From an uncultured Stenotrophomonas sp. (lineage in GTDB: Bacteria > Pseudomonadota > Gammaproteobacteria > Xanthomonadales > Xanthomonadaceae): a stretch of DNA of 64,000 bases. Position 1 is the stretch's first letter. Each line of letters begins with the position of its first letter. The DNA lies in contig CAJYNG010000008.1 in the NCBI GenBank assembly GCA_913775725.1, positions 310,001 to 374,000 of the forward strand, read 5' to 3'. Position numbers and translations under genes: made by a program. The notes beneath the pieces are model-generated. The model did not search any database. It was not told where the DNA came from and saw only the letters and a list, made by a program, of their open reading frames with translations. Positions 53,251 through 60,935 of this stretch are shown here, piece after piece.

Positions 53251-53275
53251 CCCCGCCGCCTGGCATGGCCTGGCG

Positions 53276-53533
53276 CTACCGTTCGGGCTTCACCCTTACT
53301 ACCCGTTTCCGGTACTCGTACACGTTGTCACCGCGGATGCGCTTGTCTTCGGTGCCGGTGATCCGGCCGACCTGCTGGTCCGAACCAGTGACTGGCTTGG
53401 CCTCGATCTCGGTCTCGTGCTCGAAGGAGTGCGATTTGTCGGTGTTGCGGTAATAGCGGTACAACGCCCAGTACAGCGCGGTTGCGCCGGCCGGACCTGC
53501 CGCCAACAGCCAGAGGCCACTGTCGTCGCTCAT
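53276..53533 (-). CDS. Small single-helix membrane protein in SPFH module
   Basis: An 85-residue protein with one N-terminal helix (LWLLAAGPAGATALYWALY) and a charged C-terminal tail that ends in alternating basic residues (EYRKRVVRVKPER). No family recognised. It overlaps the zinc-ribbon gene upstream by ATGA, so it is translationally coupled to it and belongs to the SPFH/zinc-ribbon module. By position it could play the part of YdjH in the Bacillus ydjGHI set, but no sequence similarity is claimed. Confidence 0.65.
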   Translation of the reverse strand: MSDDSGLWLLAAGPAGATALYWALYRYYRNTDKSHSFEHETEIEAKPVTGSDQQVGRITGTEDKRIRGDNVYEYRKRVVRVKPER

Positions 53534-54882
53534 GTCGATGCCACCAGGAAGGCAATTGCGAGGGCTTCAATGACGGTGCCGGTGGCCAGGGCCGCCAGCA
53601 GCATCTTCCATTGCTGCACGGGCACGCTGCCCATGGTTTCGCCGGTACGGCCGTTCACTGCGATGTAGTGCAGCATGCCGCCGTTCTTGCCGGGCTGGTG
53701 GTACGAATACAACCACACCGGCAGGTACATCGACACCCAGCGGGTGCCATGCACCTCCAGCTGTTCCTGCTCCCAGCGCACGCCACGGTTGTAGCGCTTC
53801 ACCGAACCTTCCACCTGTGCGCGGGCAATTGACAGCAGCTGGTCTTCCAGCCGCGGCCGCAGCTTCTCCACGTCGAGGTTGCGCTTCTCAGAGGTGAATC
53901 CGGCCAGGTACGAAGCGTTCCATTTCACCGCGTTCTTGGTATCGAACGGCAGGATGGTGTTGATGATGTTGTTGGTATTGGCGCGGGTATCCAGATTGCC
54001 GCGCTCGGCCGAGGATTCCAGCGGAAGATCGTCGACGGTGAAATCGACCTGGCGTTCGACCTGGTAGACGTCGGCGTCATACAGGGTGCGCTTGTTCTTC
54101 TCGCTGCCCACGGTGTACTGCCGGGTCTGGATCTCGCCCTTGCCGGCCACGGCCGCGCTGACATTGCTGTCGACGATCATGTAGGGCAGGAACACGCCCA
54201 CCACGTTTTCCGGGGTGAACTGGTCCTTGAACGCCTTCAGCGCGAACATGCGGCGCTTGTCGACGAACTGGCGGATGCGCGCGACCGCATCGTCTTTCTT
54301 GATATGGAAGGGCAGCACCGCATCAGGCACCGCGCCATTGGCGATCTGCTCGTTGACGCCGAATACATGGCGGCACCAGTGGCAGCGCGCCGTCATCGTA
54401 CTCTCGGTATTGACCGTGACTTCGGCGCCGCAACCGGTGCATTTGAACGTCATCAGTGCCGAGGTGTCGGCATCGATGTCACGTGCGCCAGAGGCGATGA
54501 CCGTACCGCGCAGCTGGTCGATGGCTTCGCCAAGGCCGAATTCTTCCTCGACCCGCGCGCCATGCCATTCGTGACGGCAGTACAGGCAGACCAGGATATC
54601 GGTCCCGGCCTTCGGCCGGATGTCGGTGGCGCCGCACTTCGGGCAGCGGTTGAGGCCGTCCTTCAGCTCGCTGGCCGAGGTATCGATGGCCACAGGATCG
54701 GGCGCTTCCACTTCGTCGCGGATGGCCTGCGGCAGTTTCGAGGTGTCCAGCGGGAAGCTGCCGGGCAGGGGAGGGACGTCCTGCGGCGAACCGGGCCCAT
54801 CCAACGACGCCGCCGGCAAGGGCGGCGGCGTCGCGGGCGCGGATCCGGGCAGCGGCGGTGGGCCGTTTCGGGGATCGGACAT
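53530..54882 (-). CDS. TFIIB-type zinc-ribbon membrane protein (YdjG-like)
   Basis: A 450-residue protein. The first 60 residues are a proline-rich tail. Two zinc ribbons follow: CPKCGATDIRPKAG...CLYCRHEW and CTGCGAEVTV...CHWCRHVF. A large folded domain and one C-terminal membrane helix (LLAALATGTVIEALAIAFL) complete it. Such proteins are often mislabelled as helicase or primosomal protein N'; there is no helicase motif. In Bacillus, YdjG of this type anchors an SPFH protein and PspA at the membrane under stress. It is 20 bases after the SPFH gene. Confidence 0.82.
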   Translation of the reverse strand: MSDPRNGPPPLPGSAPATPPPLPAASLDGPGSPQDVPPLPGSFPLDTSKLPQAIRDEVEAPDPVAIDTSASELKDGLNRCPKCGATDIRPKAGTDILVCLYCRHEWHGARVEEEFGLGEAIDQLRGTVIASGARDIDADTSALMTFKCTGCGAEVTVNTESTMTARCHWCRHVFGVNEQIANGAVPDAVLPFHIKKDDAVARIRQFVDKRRMFALKAFKDQFTPENVVGVFLPYMIVDSNVSAAVAGKGEIQTRQYTVGSEKNKRTLYDADVYQVERQVDFTVDDLPLESSAERGNLDTRANTNNIINTILPFDTKNAVKWNASYLAGFTSEKRNLDVEKLRPRLEDQLLSIARAQVEGSVKRYNRGVRWEQEQLEVHGTRWVSMYLPVWLYSYHQPGKNGGMLHYIAVNGRTGETMGSVPVQQWKMLLAALATGTVIEALAIAFLVAST

Positions 54883-54902
54883 GTTGGGTGTGCGTCCTGC
54901 CG

Positions 54903-56042
54903 TTACAGGCCCAGTGCCTTGGCTTTCAGGGCGTCATAGTCGCCCTGCGTGATCAGGCCCAGGTCCAGCATTTCCTTGGCTTTCTTCAGCTTGGCCACCG
55001 GATCGTCTGCGGCCGGTGTGACCGGCTGCTGCATGCCGCCGACACCGAACATGCCAGAAGCCATGCCGACACCGACCAGGCCTGCCGCGCCGCCGTTTTC
55101 GCCGGCCGACTGGATGCCCTGGGCGACGCTGGCCTGCAGGTTGGAATTGCCGCGCGAACCGGACAGCGCATCGGCGCGCTGCACGGTCTTCAGCAGCTCG
55201 CGGGTGTTGGCGTCGTACTCGATTGAGACGATGGCGGTCTTGACGATGGCCAGGCCGCGGTCGGACTTCCACTGGTAGCCCTGTTCAACGGCGGCCGACA
55301 GGCTCTGCGCGAAGCCCAGCGAGTCCTGCTGCAGCTTGGTGATGCGGTTGCCCTTGCCCGGATCGTTGGTATACAGGCTGAAGGCCGGCGCCAGCGAGCC
55401 GACGACTTCATTGAACAACTGGCCGGCGGCGGCGTTGTCCAGATCGGTGAAGTCGAACACCTGGCCCGGCTGCAGGTAGCTGGCCGGTACGAAGTTCTTC
55501 ACGAACAGGATCGGATCGACGATCTTCAGCGTGTACGAGCCACGGGTTACCGCACCCACCTGGGTGTTGAGGAAACCGTCGTCCCAGTAGATTTCCGATT
55601 GGGTGCCGAAGCGGTTGTCCGGCAGTTCCTTCAGCGAGACGAAGTAGGCCGCCTGCTGCGAGCCCGGCTGGCCGCCGAACTTGAAGCGTTCCCAGCTCTG
55701 CTTGATGAAGGTGCTGACCAGGCCGTCGCCGGCGAAGATCGACTGCGAGTTCAGATCGTCCGAACGCCACTCGTAGCCACCCGGTTCGGCGACGAACGCG
55801 GTGATCGCGCCGTCCTGGAACAGCAGCAGGCCGTAGCCCTCCGGCACGACGATTTTCGAGCCGTTGGTGATGATGTTGGACGAGCCGCTGGTGTTGGAGC
55901 CGCGGCCGGCATTGGTGCCTTGCGGCACCGCCGCGAACAGCGCGGCCGTGGACGGCAGGCCCGCCGGCACGGTGTAGAAGTCCTTCCACTGGTCGGCCAG
56001 CACACCGCCAACCGCACCCTTCACCGCCTGTACCAGACCCAT
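54903..56042 (-). CDS. SPFH-domain protein with C-terminal SHOCT (YdjI-like)
   Basis: A 379-residue protein without a membrane helix. Residues about 60-290 form an SPFH (flotillin/stomatin-like) domain (SKIVVPEGYGLLLFQDGAIT; FGTQSEIYWDDGFLNTQVGA). The glycine-rich segment is followed by a SHOCT motif (DPVAKLKKAKEMLDLGLITQ). This is the YdjI/virion-core-protein type. It is the first gene of a three-gene unit with a zinc-ribbon membrane protein and a small membrane protein. A role at damaged membranes is inferred from the Bacillus ydjGHI set; no pspA is adjacent. Ribosome binding site GGGAG. Confidence 0.87.
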   Translation of the reverse strand: MGLVQAVKGAVGGVLADQWKDFYTVPAGLPSTAALFAAVPQGTNAGRGSNTSGSSNIITNGSKIVVPEGYGLLLFQDGAITAFVAEPGGYEWRSDDLNSQSIFAGDGLVSTFIKQSWERFKFGGQPGSQQAAYFVSLKELPDNRFGTQSEIYWDDGFLNTQVGAVTRGSYTLKIVDPILFVKNFVPASYLQPGQVFDFTDLDNAAAGQLFNEVVGSLAPAFSLYTNDPGKGNRITKLQQDSLGFAQSLSAAVEQGYQWKSDRGLAIVKTAIVSIEYDANTRELLKTVQRADALSGSRGNSNLQASVAQGIQSAGENGGAAGLVGVGMASGMFGVGGMQQPVTPAADDPVAKLKKAKEMLDLGLITQGDYDALKAKALGL

Positions 56043-56143
56043 GACCAACTCCCTGTGATTCGAGGGCAGGCACCATGCCTGCCGAGCTGGACTGAATATA
56101 GCAGTGGGCAGGGACCGCTGTGGTGCCGGAAGATGAATCCGGA

Positions 56144-57028
56144 TCAGGCTCCACTGGTGGCCTGTGGGCCGCCCCGGATCGCCTGGAGTACCGCCGCCAT
56201 GTCCAGCCCTCCCAGCCCCAGCCGCTGCGCCCGTGCGAACAGTGCATCGCTGGCGTCGATCAGGGGCGCCTGCATGCCTGCCTCATGCGCGGCTCCAGCC
56301 ACCAGGCCGCTGTTCTTCAGGACATCGGTGATCGAGGCCTGGACCGTGAAATCCTGCTGGATCATCTTGTCCAGCTTGATCCGCGATACCTCGCTGGCCA
56401 TCGGCCCGGCGTTGAGTACCTCGGCGAAGCGCTCCAGGGCAATGCCGTGGACCTCGGCGAAGTGCACGGCCTCGCCCAGCGCGGTGACCAGCGTGATCAG
56501 GTACAGATTCACCGCCAGTTTCATGCGCAGCGCCGCTGGCACCTGGCCGCAGGCGACGCACTGCCGGCCGAGCGGCGCAAGCAGGTGCGACGCCTCTGCA
56601 ACGTCAGCTGCGTCGCCGGCCAGCATGATGACCAGTTGTGCGGATTCCGCCTGCACCCGCGAGCCGGAGACCGGCGCTTCCACGTATCGTCCGCCTGCCG
56701 CGCGGATCTGTTCGCCCAGCGTCTGGGAATAGGCTGCCGAGCTGGTGCCCATGTTGATCACCAGGCGGCCTTTGACGCGGGCCGGGAAAGCCGGCGTGTT
56801 CCGATCCAGCACGCTGTCGATGGCCTCATCGTTGGCCAGCATGAGCAGGATCGTCCCGCATGCGTCGAACACGTCCTGCCGTTGCGTGATGGGCTGCACG
56901 CCGGCGATGCGTGCCGCCTCGTGGTTTCGGCCGGAGCGGGACCAGCCCAGTACGGTGTGCCCGGCCCGCGCCAGGTGACCTGCCATCGGCATCCCCATCA
57001 CGCCCAGGCCGATGAATCCCAATGGCAT
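56144..57028 (-). CDS. 3-hydroxyisobutyrate dehydrogenase-like oxidoreductase
   Basis: A 294-residue beta-hydroxyacid dehydrogenase. The NAD(P)-binding loop is GFIGLGVMGMPMAGHL. The substrate-binding motif is EAPVSGSRVQAESAQL, and the catalytic Lys is in MKLAVNLYL. Members reduce or oxidise small hydroxyacids or imines (tartronate semialdehyde, hydroxyisobutyrate, succinic semialdehyde, or glyoxylate). The replaced GS in place of GG in the substrate loop leaves the exact substrate open. It stands alone. Start is the ATG at 57028, which gives the expected N-terminus. Confidence 0.9.
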   Translation of the reverse strand: MPLGFIGLGVMGMPMAGHLARAGHTVLGWSRSGRNHEAARIAGVQPITQRQDVFDACGTILLMLANDEAIDSVLDRNTPAFPARVKGRLVINMGTSSAAYSQTLGEQIRAAGGRYVEAPVSGSRVQAESAQLVIMLAGDAADVAEASHLLAPLGRQCVACGQVPAALRMKLAVNLYLITLVTALGEAVHFAEVHGIALERFAEVLNAGPMASEVSRIKLDKMIQQDFTVQASITDVLKNSGLVAGAAHEAGMQAPLIDASDALFARAQRLGLGGLDMAAVLQAIRGGPQATSGA

Positions 57029-57154
57029 GGCAGGCTCCCGATCATGGCAAGGCGTCCATCATGCCGCAGATCGGCAGCAAGCATGCGGTCGGCAGGGCAC
57101 GAGGGCCGGCATCCCCCGCGCTGCATCGCTGGCAAAGATAATCCCCGATATTCA

Positions 57155-57193
57155 CGTGATTATCATCACGATTTTCTCGAAACTCGCTTTCGA
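57155..57193. promoter_or_regulatory. Two palindromes upstream of AAA+/AraC regulator
   Basis: CGTGAT-TATC-ATCACG (57155..57170) and TCGAAA-CTCGC-TTTCGA (57177..57193), both with perfect 6-bp arms. They are candidate binding sites for the regulator itself or another factor. Confidence 0.45.
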
Positions 57194-57399
57194 TAATCCT
57201 GGGGCCGAATGCGCGTATCTGCGCTCTAGGCGCCGGGATCCGTCCGACGTCCGCATCGTCGACCTACCGACGGCAACCTCCTGGGGGCATGGGGGCGGAC
57301 AGTGTGCACGTTCACCTGCGTGTGCTGTGGCTGGCGCGAGGCGCGGCGGGGACGTCGCAGCATCTCGCAATGAAGCCGCAGGGTACCCATTGCGCGATC

Positions 57400-57421
57400 A
57401 CCCGCTGCAACGGCAGCGGGT
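57400..57421 (+). promoter_or_regulatory. Hairpin in 5' region of the AAA+/AraC regulator gene
   Basis: ACCCGCTGC-AACG-GCAGCGGGT: perfect 9-bp stem, 4-base loop, ending about 10 bases before the ribosome binding site AAAGGGGAG. It may influence translation or mRNA stability. Confidence 0.45.
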
Positions 57422-57444
57422 TGCCATTCGAAAGGGGAGTTTCA

Positions 57445-58938
57445 ATGCACAGGCAAGTCAGTGAGATGTTGCAGCGCGCCTATCGACCCCACCGGTCCTT
57501 GCCCGACCTGTTGGGCGCGTTCGTGGAGGAGTTCTCGCAACACCATGCATTGCGTGGCGGCAGCGTCCACCTGCGCGGTTCCAGTGCTGGCCATCCGGAC
57601 GTGACTGCGGTGTCGGTACCGGGCGACAAGACTGCCGCCCGTCAGCGTTTGCCTATCCGCTATGGCAGCGAGGTACTGGGTGAGCTGCATCTGGAAGGTG
57701 AAGAGGGCCGGCTGGACGGCAGTGCCCTGGCACTGGGGGAACAGTTTGCCCAGCGCTGTGCACACCTGATCAAGCGCTACGAAGCCAAGGCCTGGGCCGA
57801 ACAGGCGCTGAGCCGGCCGCTGCTGCTGGTTGGCGCCGGTGAGGCGTTGAAGCAGATGGACGAGTTCGTCGAACGCGCGGCGGCCAGTCCGCTGCCGGTA
57901 TTGCTGCGTGGCGAGTTCGGTACCGAGAAAATGGAACTGGCCGCCGCCCTGCACAGTGGCGGCCGATACCGGCAGGGCCCGTTTGTCGAGGTGAACTGTG
58001 TTCATCCACAGGGCGAAGCCTGTGACTGGTTCGCGCGCGCGCAGGGCGGAACGCTGTACTTCCATGAAGTCGACGAACTGCCGGTGTCGTTGCAGGGTCA
58101 GCTGTCACACCGCATGCGTGGGCTGCCCGCGGCGCATGCCGAAGCGCAGGCGGCCGGTCCGACACGGGTGATCGCCTCGACCAGCGCGGACCTGGAACAA
58201 CGGGTGAGGGAGAAGCAGTTCTCGCGCGCCCTGCTGGCCGGACTGGAGTTCCTGACCGTGGATATTCCGCCGCTGCGCGAACGGGTGGAGGACATCGCCG
58301 CGCTGGCGGCGCGTTCGCTGGAGCTGCATGGGTTCAATCCCCATGTGCTGGGCGACGATGTGCTGGAAGCATTGTGTGCGCATGACTGGCCCGGCAACCT
58401 GCTGGAGATGGAGCGGGTAGTGGTGCGGTTGGCGGTGATGACCGGTGGCCGCTGCATCCGTCGCGATGATCTGGCACGCCACGCGCCGGATCTGGCAGCG
58501 GGCAATGTCGCCATCGATGCCGGTCGCACGCCGGAACTACCGCCCAGGGTTGAGGAGATTGCCGCTCCCGAACCTGCACGGCAGGACGCACCGCGGGCTG
58601 CGCATGAAGGCCTGCACGATGGCCTGAAGCGCGCCCTGGCTTATCTGAAGGACCACGCTGCGGAGCCGCTCACGCTGGGCGACCTCGCCCGCCAGGCCCA
58701 TGTCAGCCAGTCACACCTGGGCTTCCTGTTCCGCAGCGAGCTGGGCACGACGTTCAAGCTGCTGCTGCAGCAACTGCGCATCGAGCATGCCAAGCAGCTG
58801 CTGCGGGATGGGCAACGCCTGCGCATTACCGATGTCGCACTGCAGGTTGGTTTCGGTGACCTGAGCCACTTCGAAAAGAGCTTCCGGCGCGCGGTGGGGG
58901 TCAGCCCGCGCAGCTACCGGCGTGCGCCGGAACAGTAA
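57445..58938 (+). CDS. Regulator with degenerate sigma-54 AAA+ domain fused to AraC DNA-binding domain
   Basis: A 497-residue protein. An N-terminal domain (about 1-120) resembles a weak GAF-like sensor. Residues 125-345 follow the sigma-54 activator AAA+ fold, but the Walker A is GEFGTEK in place of GESGTGK, the GAFTGA loop that touches sigma-54 is missing, and Walker B reads TLYFHEVDEL with His in place of Asp. The late motifs PPLRERVEDI and DWPGNLLEM are kept. The usual Fis helix is replaced by an AraC domain (393-495: LTLGDLARQAHVSQSHLGFL, ITDVALQVGFGDLSHFEKSF). It converges on the R-body operon and probably controls it. A strong ribosome binding site (AAAGGGGAG) sets the start. Confidence 0.85.
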   Translation: MHRQVSEMLQRAYRPHRSLPDLLGAFVEEFSQHHALRGGSVHLRGSSAGHPDVTAVSVPGDKTAARQRLPIRYGSEVLGELHLEGEEGRLDGSALALGEQFAQRCAHLIKRYEAKAWAEQALSRPLLLVGAGEALKQMDEFVERAAASPLPVLLRGEFGTEKMELAAALHSGGRYRQGPFVEVNCVHPQGEACDWFARAQGGTLYFHEVDELPVSLQGQLSHRMRGLPAAHAEAQAAGPTRVIASTSADLEQRVREKQFSRALLAGLEFLTVDIPPLRERVEDIAALAARSLELHGFNPHVLGDDVLEALCAHDWPGNLLEMERVVVRLAVMTGGRCIRRDDLARHAPDLAAGNVAIDAGRTPELPPRVEEIAAPEPARQDAPRAAHEGLHDGLKRALAYLKDHAAEPLTLGDLARQAHVSQSHLGFLFRSELGTTFKLLLQQLRIEHAKQLLRDGQRLRITDVALQVGFGDLSHFEKSFRRAVGVSPRSYRRAPEQ

Positions 58939-58944
58939 ATCAAA

Positions 58945-58977
58945 CGCCCCGGTGCAGGCGCGGGCCTGCCCGGGGCG
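58945..58977. terminator. Bidirectional hairpin terminator
   Basis: CGCCCCGG and CCGGGGCG form perfect outer 8-bp arms with an inner CAGGC/GCCTG stem, between the convergent regulator and R-body operon. There is a short AAATCAAA on the left, giving a U-run for the minus-strand transcript. Confidence 0.75.
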
Positions 58978-58997
58978 CTGGGATGGCAGATCAGGCG

Positions 58998-59444
58998 TTA
59001 CCGTGCGTTTGCTTCAGCAGCGCGCTGCACGGCCTGCTCGGCGGCTTCGTCCGCGCGGCGTGCCGCTTCGGCGGCGGCCTCGACCGCGCGTTGCGAAACC
59101 TCCATTGCGGCGCGGATGCCTTCTTCACTGGCAACCATCGCGGCGTCCGCCAGCTCCTGGGCGATTTCCATGGGGGTTTTTCCCGCCGGATGGGCGGGAG
59201 TGGGCTTGCCGGGAAGCGGGGTCGGGAAGGTCATCGTCGGTGCTCCTGCTGGGGATGAGGGGGGAACACTGTCGCCGCGTTCCCCCAGGATGTGGCGCAA
59301 TGCCGCCTGGGCATCGGCCAGGATCTTCTGCGCTTGTTGCCGGGCCGCCATGCGTCCGGCAGCAACGGCCGCGCCGGCCGCCGAAGAGAGGGCCTCCGTC
59401 GCTGCCTGCACGCCATCGCCACCCGGTGCCGGAGACGGGCTCAC
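58998..59444 (-). CDS. Alanine-rich coiled-coil protein, last gene of R-body operon
   Basis: A 148-residue protein from a GTG start that overlaps the preceding stop (GTGA). The N-terminal third is Ala/Gly-rich with a helix (ARQQAQKILADAQAALRHIL). A proline-rich hinge (PTPLPGKPTPAHPAGKTP) separates it from a C-terminal helix of about 55 residues dominated by Ala, Glu and Arg (MEVSQRAVEAAAEAARRADE) that should form a long coiled coil. No signal or membrane helix. I do not recognise a family. An internal ATG at 59234 would give only the C-terminal half. Its place in the operon suggests a role in assembling or anchoring R-bodies. Confidence 0.6.
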   Translation of the reverse strand: MSPSPAPGGDGVQAATEALSSAAGAAVAAGRMAARQQAQKILADAQAALRHILGERGDSVPPSSPAGAPTMTFPTPLPGKPTPAHPAGKTPMEIAQELADAAMVASEEGIRAAMEVSQRAVEAAAEAARRADEAAEQAVQRAAEANAR

Positions 59445-60520
59445 CCCGCATCCGCCTGGTAACCCACTTGCGCCTCATCGCCCAGGTAGCGGCGGGTTCG
59501 GCGGTAGTCCTGCAGGGTGATCACATTGTCCTCCACCTGCACCAGCGCCTGCGCTCTGGAGCCATCGATCGCGAACTGCACGCTGGCACCATCCTGGCCG
59601 AGCTGGCCACGGGAGACCGGATGTTCGTTGAGGAATTCCTGCGCATCGCGCAGCTGCCATCGCACGACCTCGCGCAGGCGGCTGTCCTCCAGCAGCTGGT
59701 CGGGATCGTTGTCGAAGCACGCCGCCATCTGCTGGGCAGCCAACGAAATGCGGGCATAGCCGATCTGCCGGTTCGCGGCCAGGCTTGCGGCGAGCGCCTC
59801 GCGCACTTGCTCCGGCGACGGCAGCTGTGGCAGCTGCGGCCCGTCCAGGAAACCGAACAGGATCGGCAGCACCTGCTGCAACGCACGGGTGGCGCGCGTC
59901 AGCCGATGCTCGCGGCTGGCGCCACCTGCGCTCACCCGCTGGTAGAAACGGAAGTAGTCGGCAAACTCGATGGGTCTGCGCGCGTGCAGCAGCGCGAAGC
60001 TGGCGGCGTCGGCCAGATCGTCGCGCCCCGTGGTGGACATTCCCACCTCTCCGGCCAACTGGTGGAGCGCCACCGATTCACGAAAGTCCAGCTGCTGCAG
60101 CAGCGGAGCATCCGCCGCGCCGATCGAGGCCAGGAACGCGCGCGAGGCGCCGAGTTCGGTGTTGGTCAGCATCCGGTGTCGTGCCAGTACTCCCTGCGCC
60201 TCGCTGTGCGACAAGCGTGTCTCCTCGCCCAGCTCGATGTGAAGCAGAGCATCGAGGTCGCTGCTGCCGAGGCTGAGCAGCTTGATCGGGCCGATCTGCA
60301 ACCCGATGCGCGGTAACCATGTCATGCGTGAACCGTGCAGACCCTGCTGCACCCCATCAAGCATCGTGCCCTCGTCGGAGAAGGCGTAACGGTGCTCATG
60401 CGATTCAATGGCCCACTTCATCCAGTCCTCGCCGCCGTCGATGAGCCGAAGAACGCGCCTGCTGGATTGACTGAGCAGGTTGGGCTGGGGAATGGAACGA
60501 CCGGCAATGAAAACGCTCAT
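59441..60520 (-). CDS. Unknown protein of R-body operon
   Basis: A 359-residue soluble protein with no signal, no membrane helix and no motif I recognise. The N-terminus is MSVFIAGRSIPQPNLLSQSS. The C-terminal 80 residues (GASVQFAIDGSRAQALVQVE, then ITLQDYRRTRRYLGDE) look like a small separate domain. It is translationally coupled to the downstream coiled-coil gene and 20 bases after a RebB-like gene. It has a good ribosome binding site (AGGAGAG). Conserved position would make it an R-body assembly or control factor, but that is speculation. Confidence 0.65.
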   Translation of the reverse strand: MSVFIAGRSIPQPNLLSQSSRRVLRLIDGGEDWMKWAIESHEHRYAFSDEGTMLDGVQQGLHGSRMTWLPRIGLQIGPIKLLSLGSSDLDALLHIELGEETRLSHSEAQGVLARHRMLTNTELGASRAFLASIGAADAPLLQQLDFRESVALHQLAGEVGMSTTGRDDLADAASFALLHARRPIEFADYFRFYQRVSAGGASREHRLTRATRALQQVLPILFGFLDGPQLPQLPSPEQVREALAASLAANRQIGYARISLAAQQMAACFDNDPDQLLEDSRLREVVRWQLRDAQEFLNEHPVSRGQLGQDGASVQFAIDGSRAQALVQVEDNVITLQDYRRTRRYLGDEAQVGYQADAG

Positions 60521-60540
60521 GCGTGGCTCTCCTGGCGGCC

Positions 60541-60888
60541 TCACTGGGCCGGAAAATCCTTGAGGACGGTCGCAGCGGCACTGCCGACCCGGGTGAAGTC
60601 GTCGGTGGCTCCCTGCATCATGGTCTGCGCCTGCGTGAGCACCCTTGCATACTTCTCGTCCCCCGTCGCCAGGTACTGGGCCATGGCCACGCCGGCCGCG
60701 GTGGTCGCGATGGTTGAGACATTGCGCAGGGCGTCGGCGGCATCCTGCACGGCGATCGCTGCAGACTGGGCCACCGACTGGTAGGCCTTGCCGGCACCAC
60801 TGGTCTTCACCACGGTCGCGGACATGGTGGCCGTCTGCACCTGGTTGATCACATCGATGACCTGGGCGTTGACGTTGCTCGGGTCCAT
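60541..60888 (-). CDS. RebB-like protein, divergent (1)
   Basis: A 115-residue protein. The start MDPSNVNAQVIDVINQVQTA resembles the RebB entry NAQITDSVTQVNTK, and the middle has an Ala-rich helical region (VAQSAAIAVQDAADALRN) as in RebB. It lacks the exact repeat core of the four RebB proteins upstream and has a longer, different C-terminus (DFTRVGSAAATVLKDFPAQ). Probably a minor or modified R-body subunit. A very good ribosome binding site (AAGGAG) precedes the ATG. Family assignment rests on short N-terminal similarity and on position. Confidence 0.65.
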   Translation of the reverse strand: MDPSNVNAQVIDVINQVQTATMSATVVKTSGAGKAYQSVAQSAAIAVQDAADALRNVSTIATTAAGVAMAQYLATGDEKYARVLTQAQTMMQGATDDFTRVGSAAATVLKDFPAQ

Positions 60889-60935
60889 ACGGGCTCCTTG
60901 ATGGGCGGGTGCGGCCGCAGGCGGCCTGCGTGGTG

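Larger units (their letters stand above)
57029..57444. other. Gene-free upstream region of the R-body regulator
   Basis: About 415 bases between divergent genes. The left half is relatively AT-rich and carries two short perfect palindromes (57155..57193) and two copies of GATAATCC (near 57137 and 57192). The right half holds a 9-bp-stem hairpin (57400..57421) just before the regulator's ribosome binding site. No coding region is convincing; a long in-frame upstream start at 57289 was rejected. Confidence 0.6.

Noticed and set aside
53530-54882. Primosomal protein N' or helicase annotation for the zinc-ribbon protein
   Set aside because: No Walker or helicase motif is present; only zinc ribbons and a C-terminal membrane helix are seen.
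57289-57444. Longer start for the AAA+/AraC regulator
   Set aside because: The extra 52 residues look non-coding and the ATG at 57445 has a strong ribosome binding site; the region also contains a hairpin.
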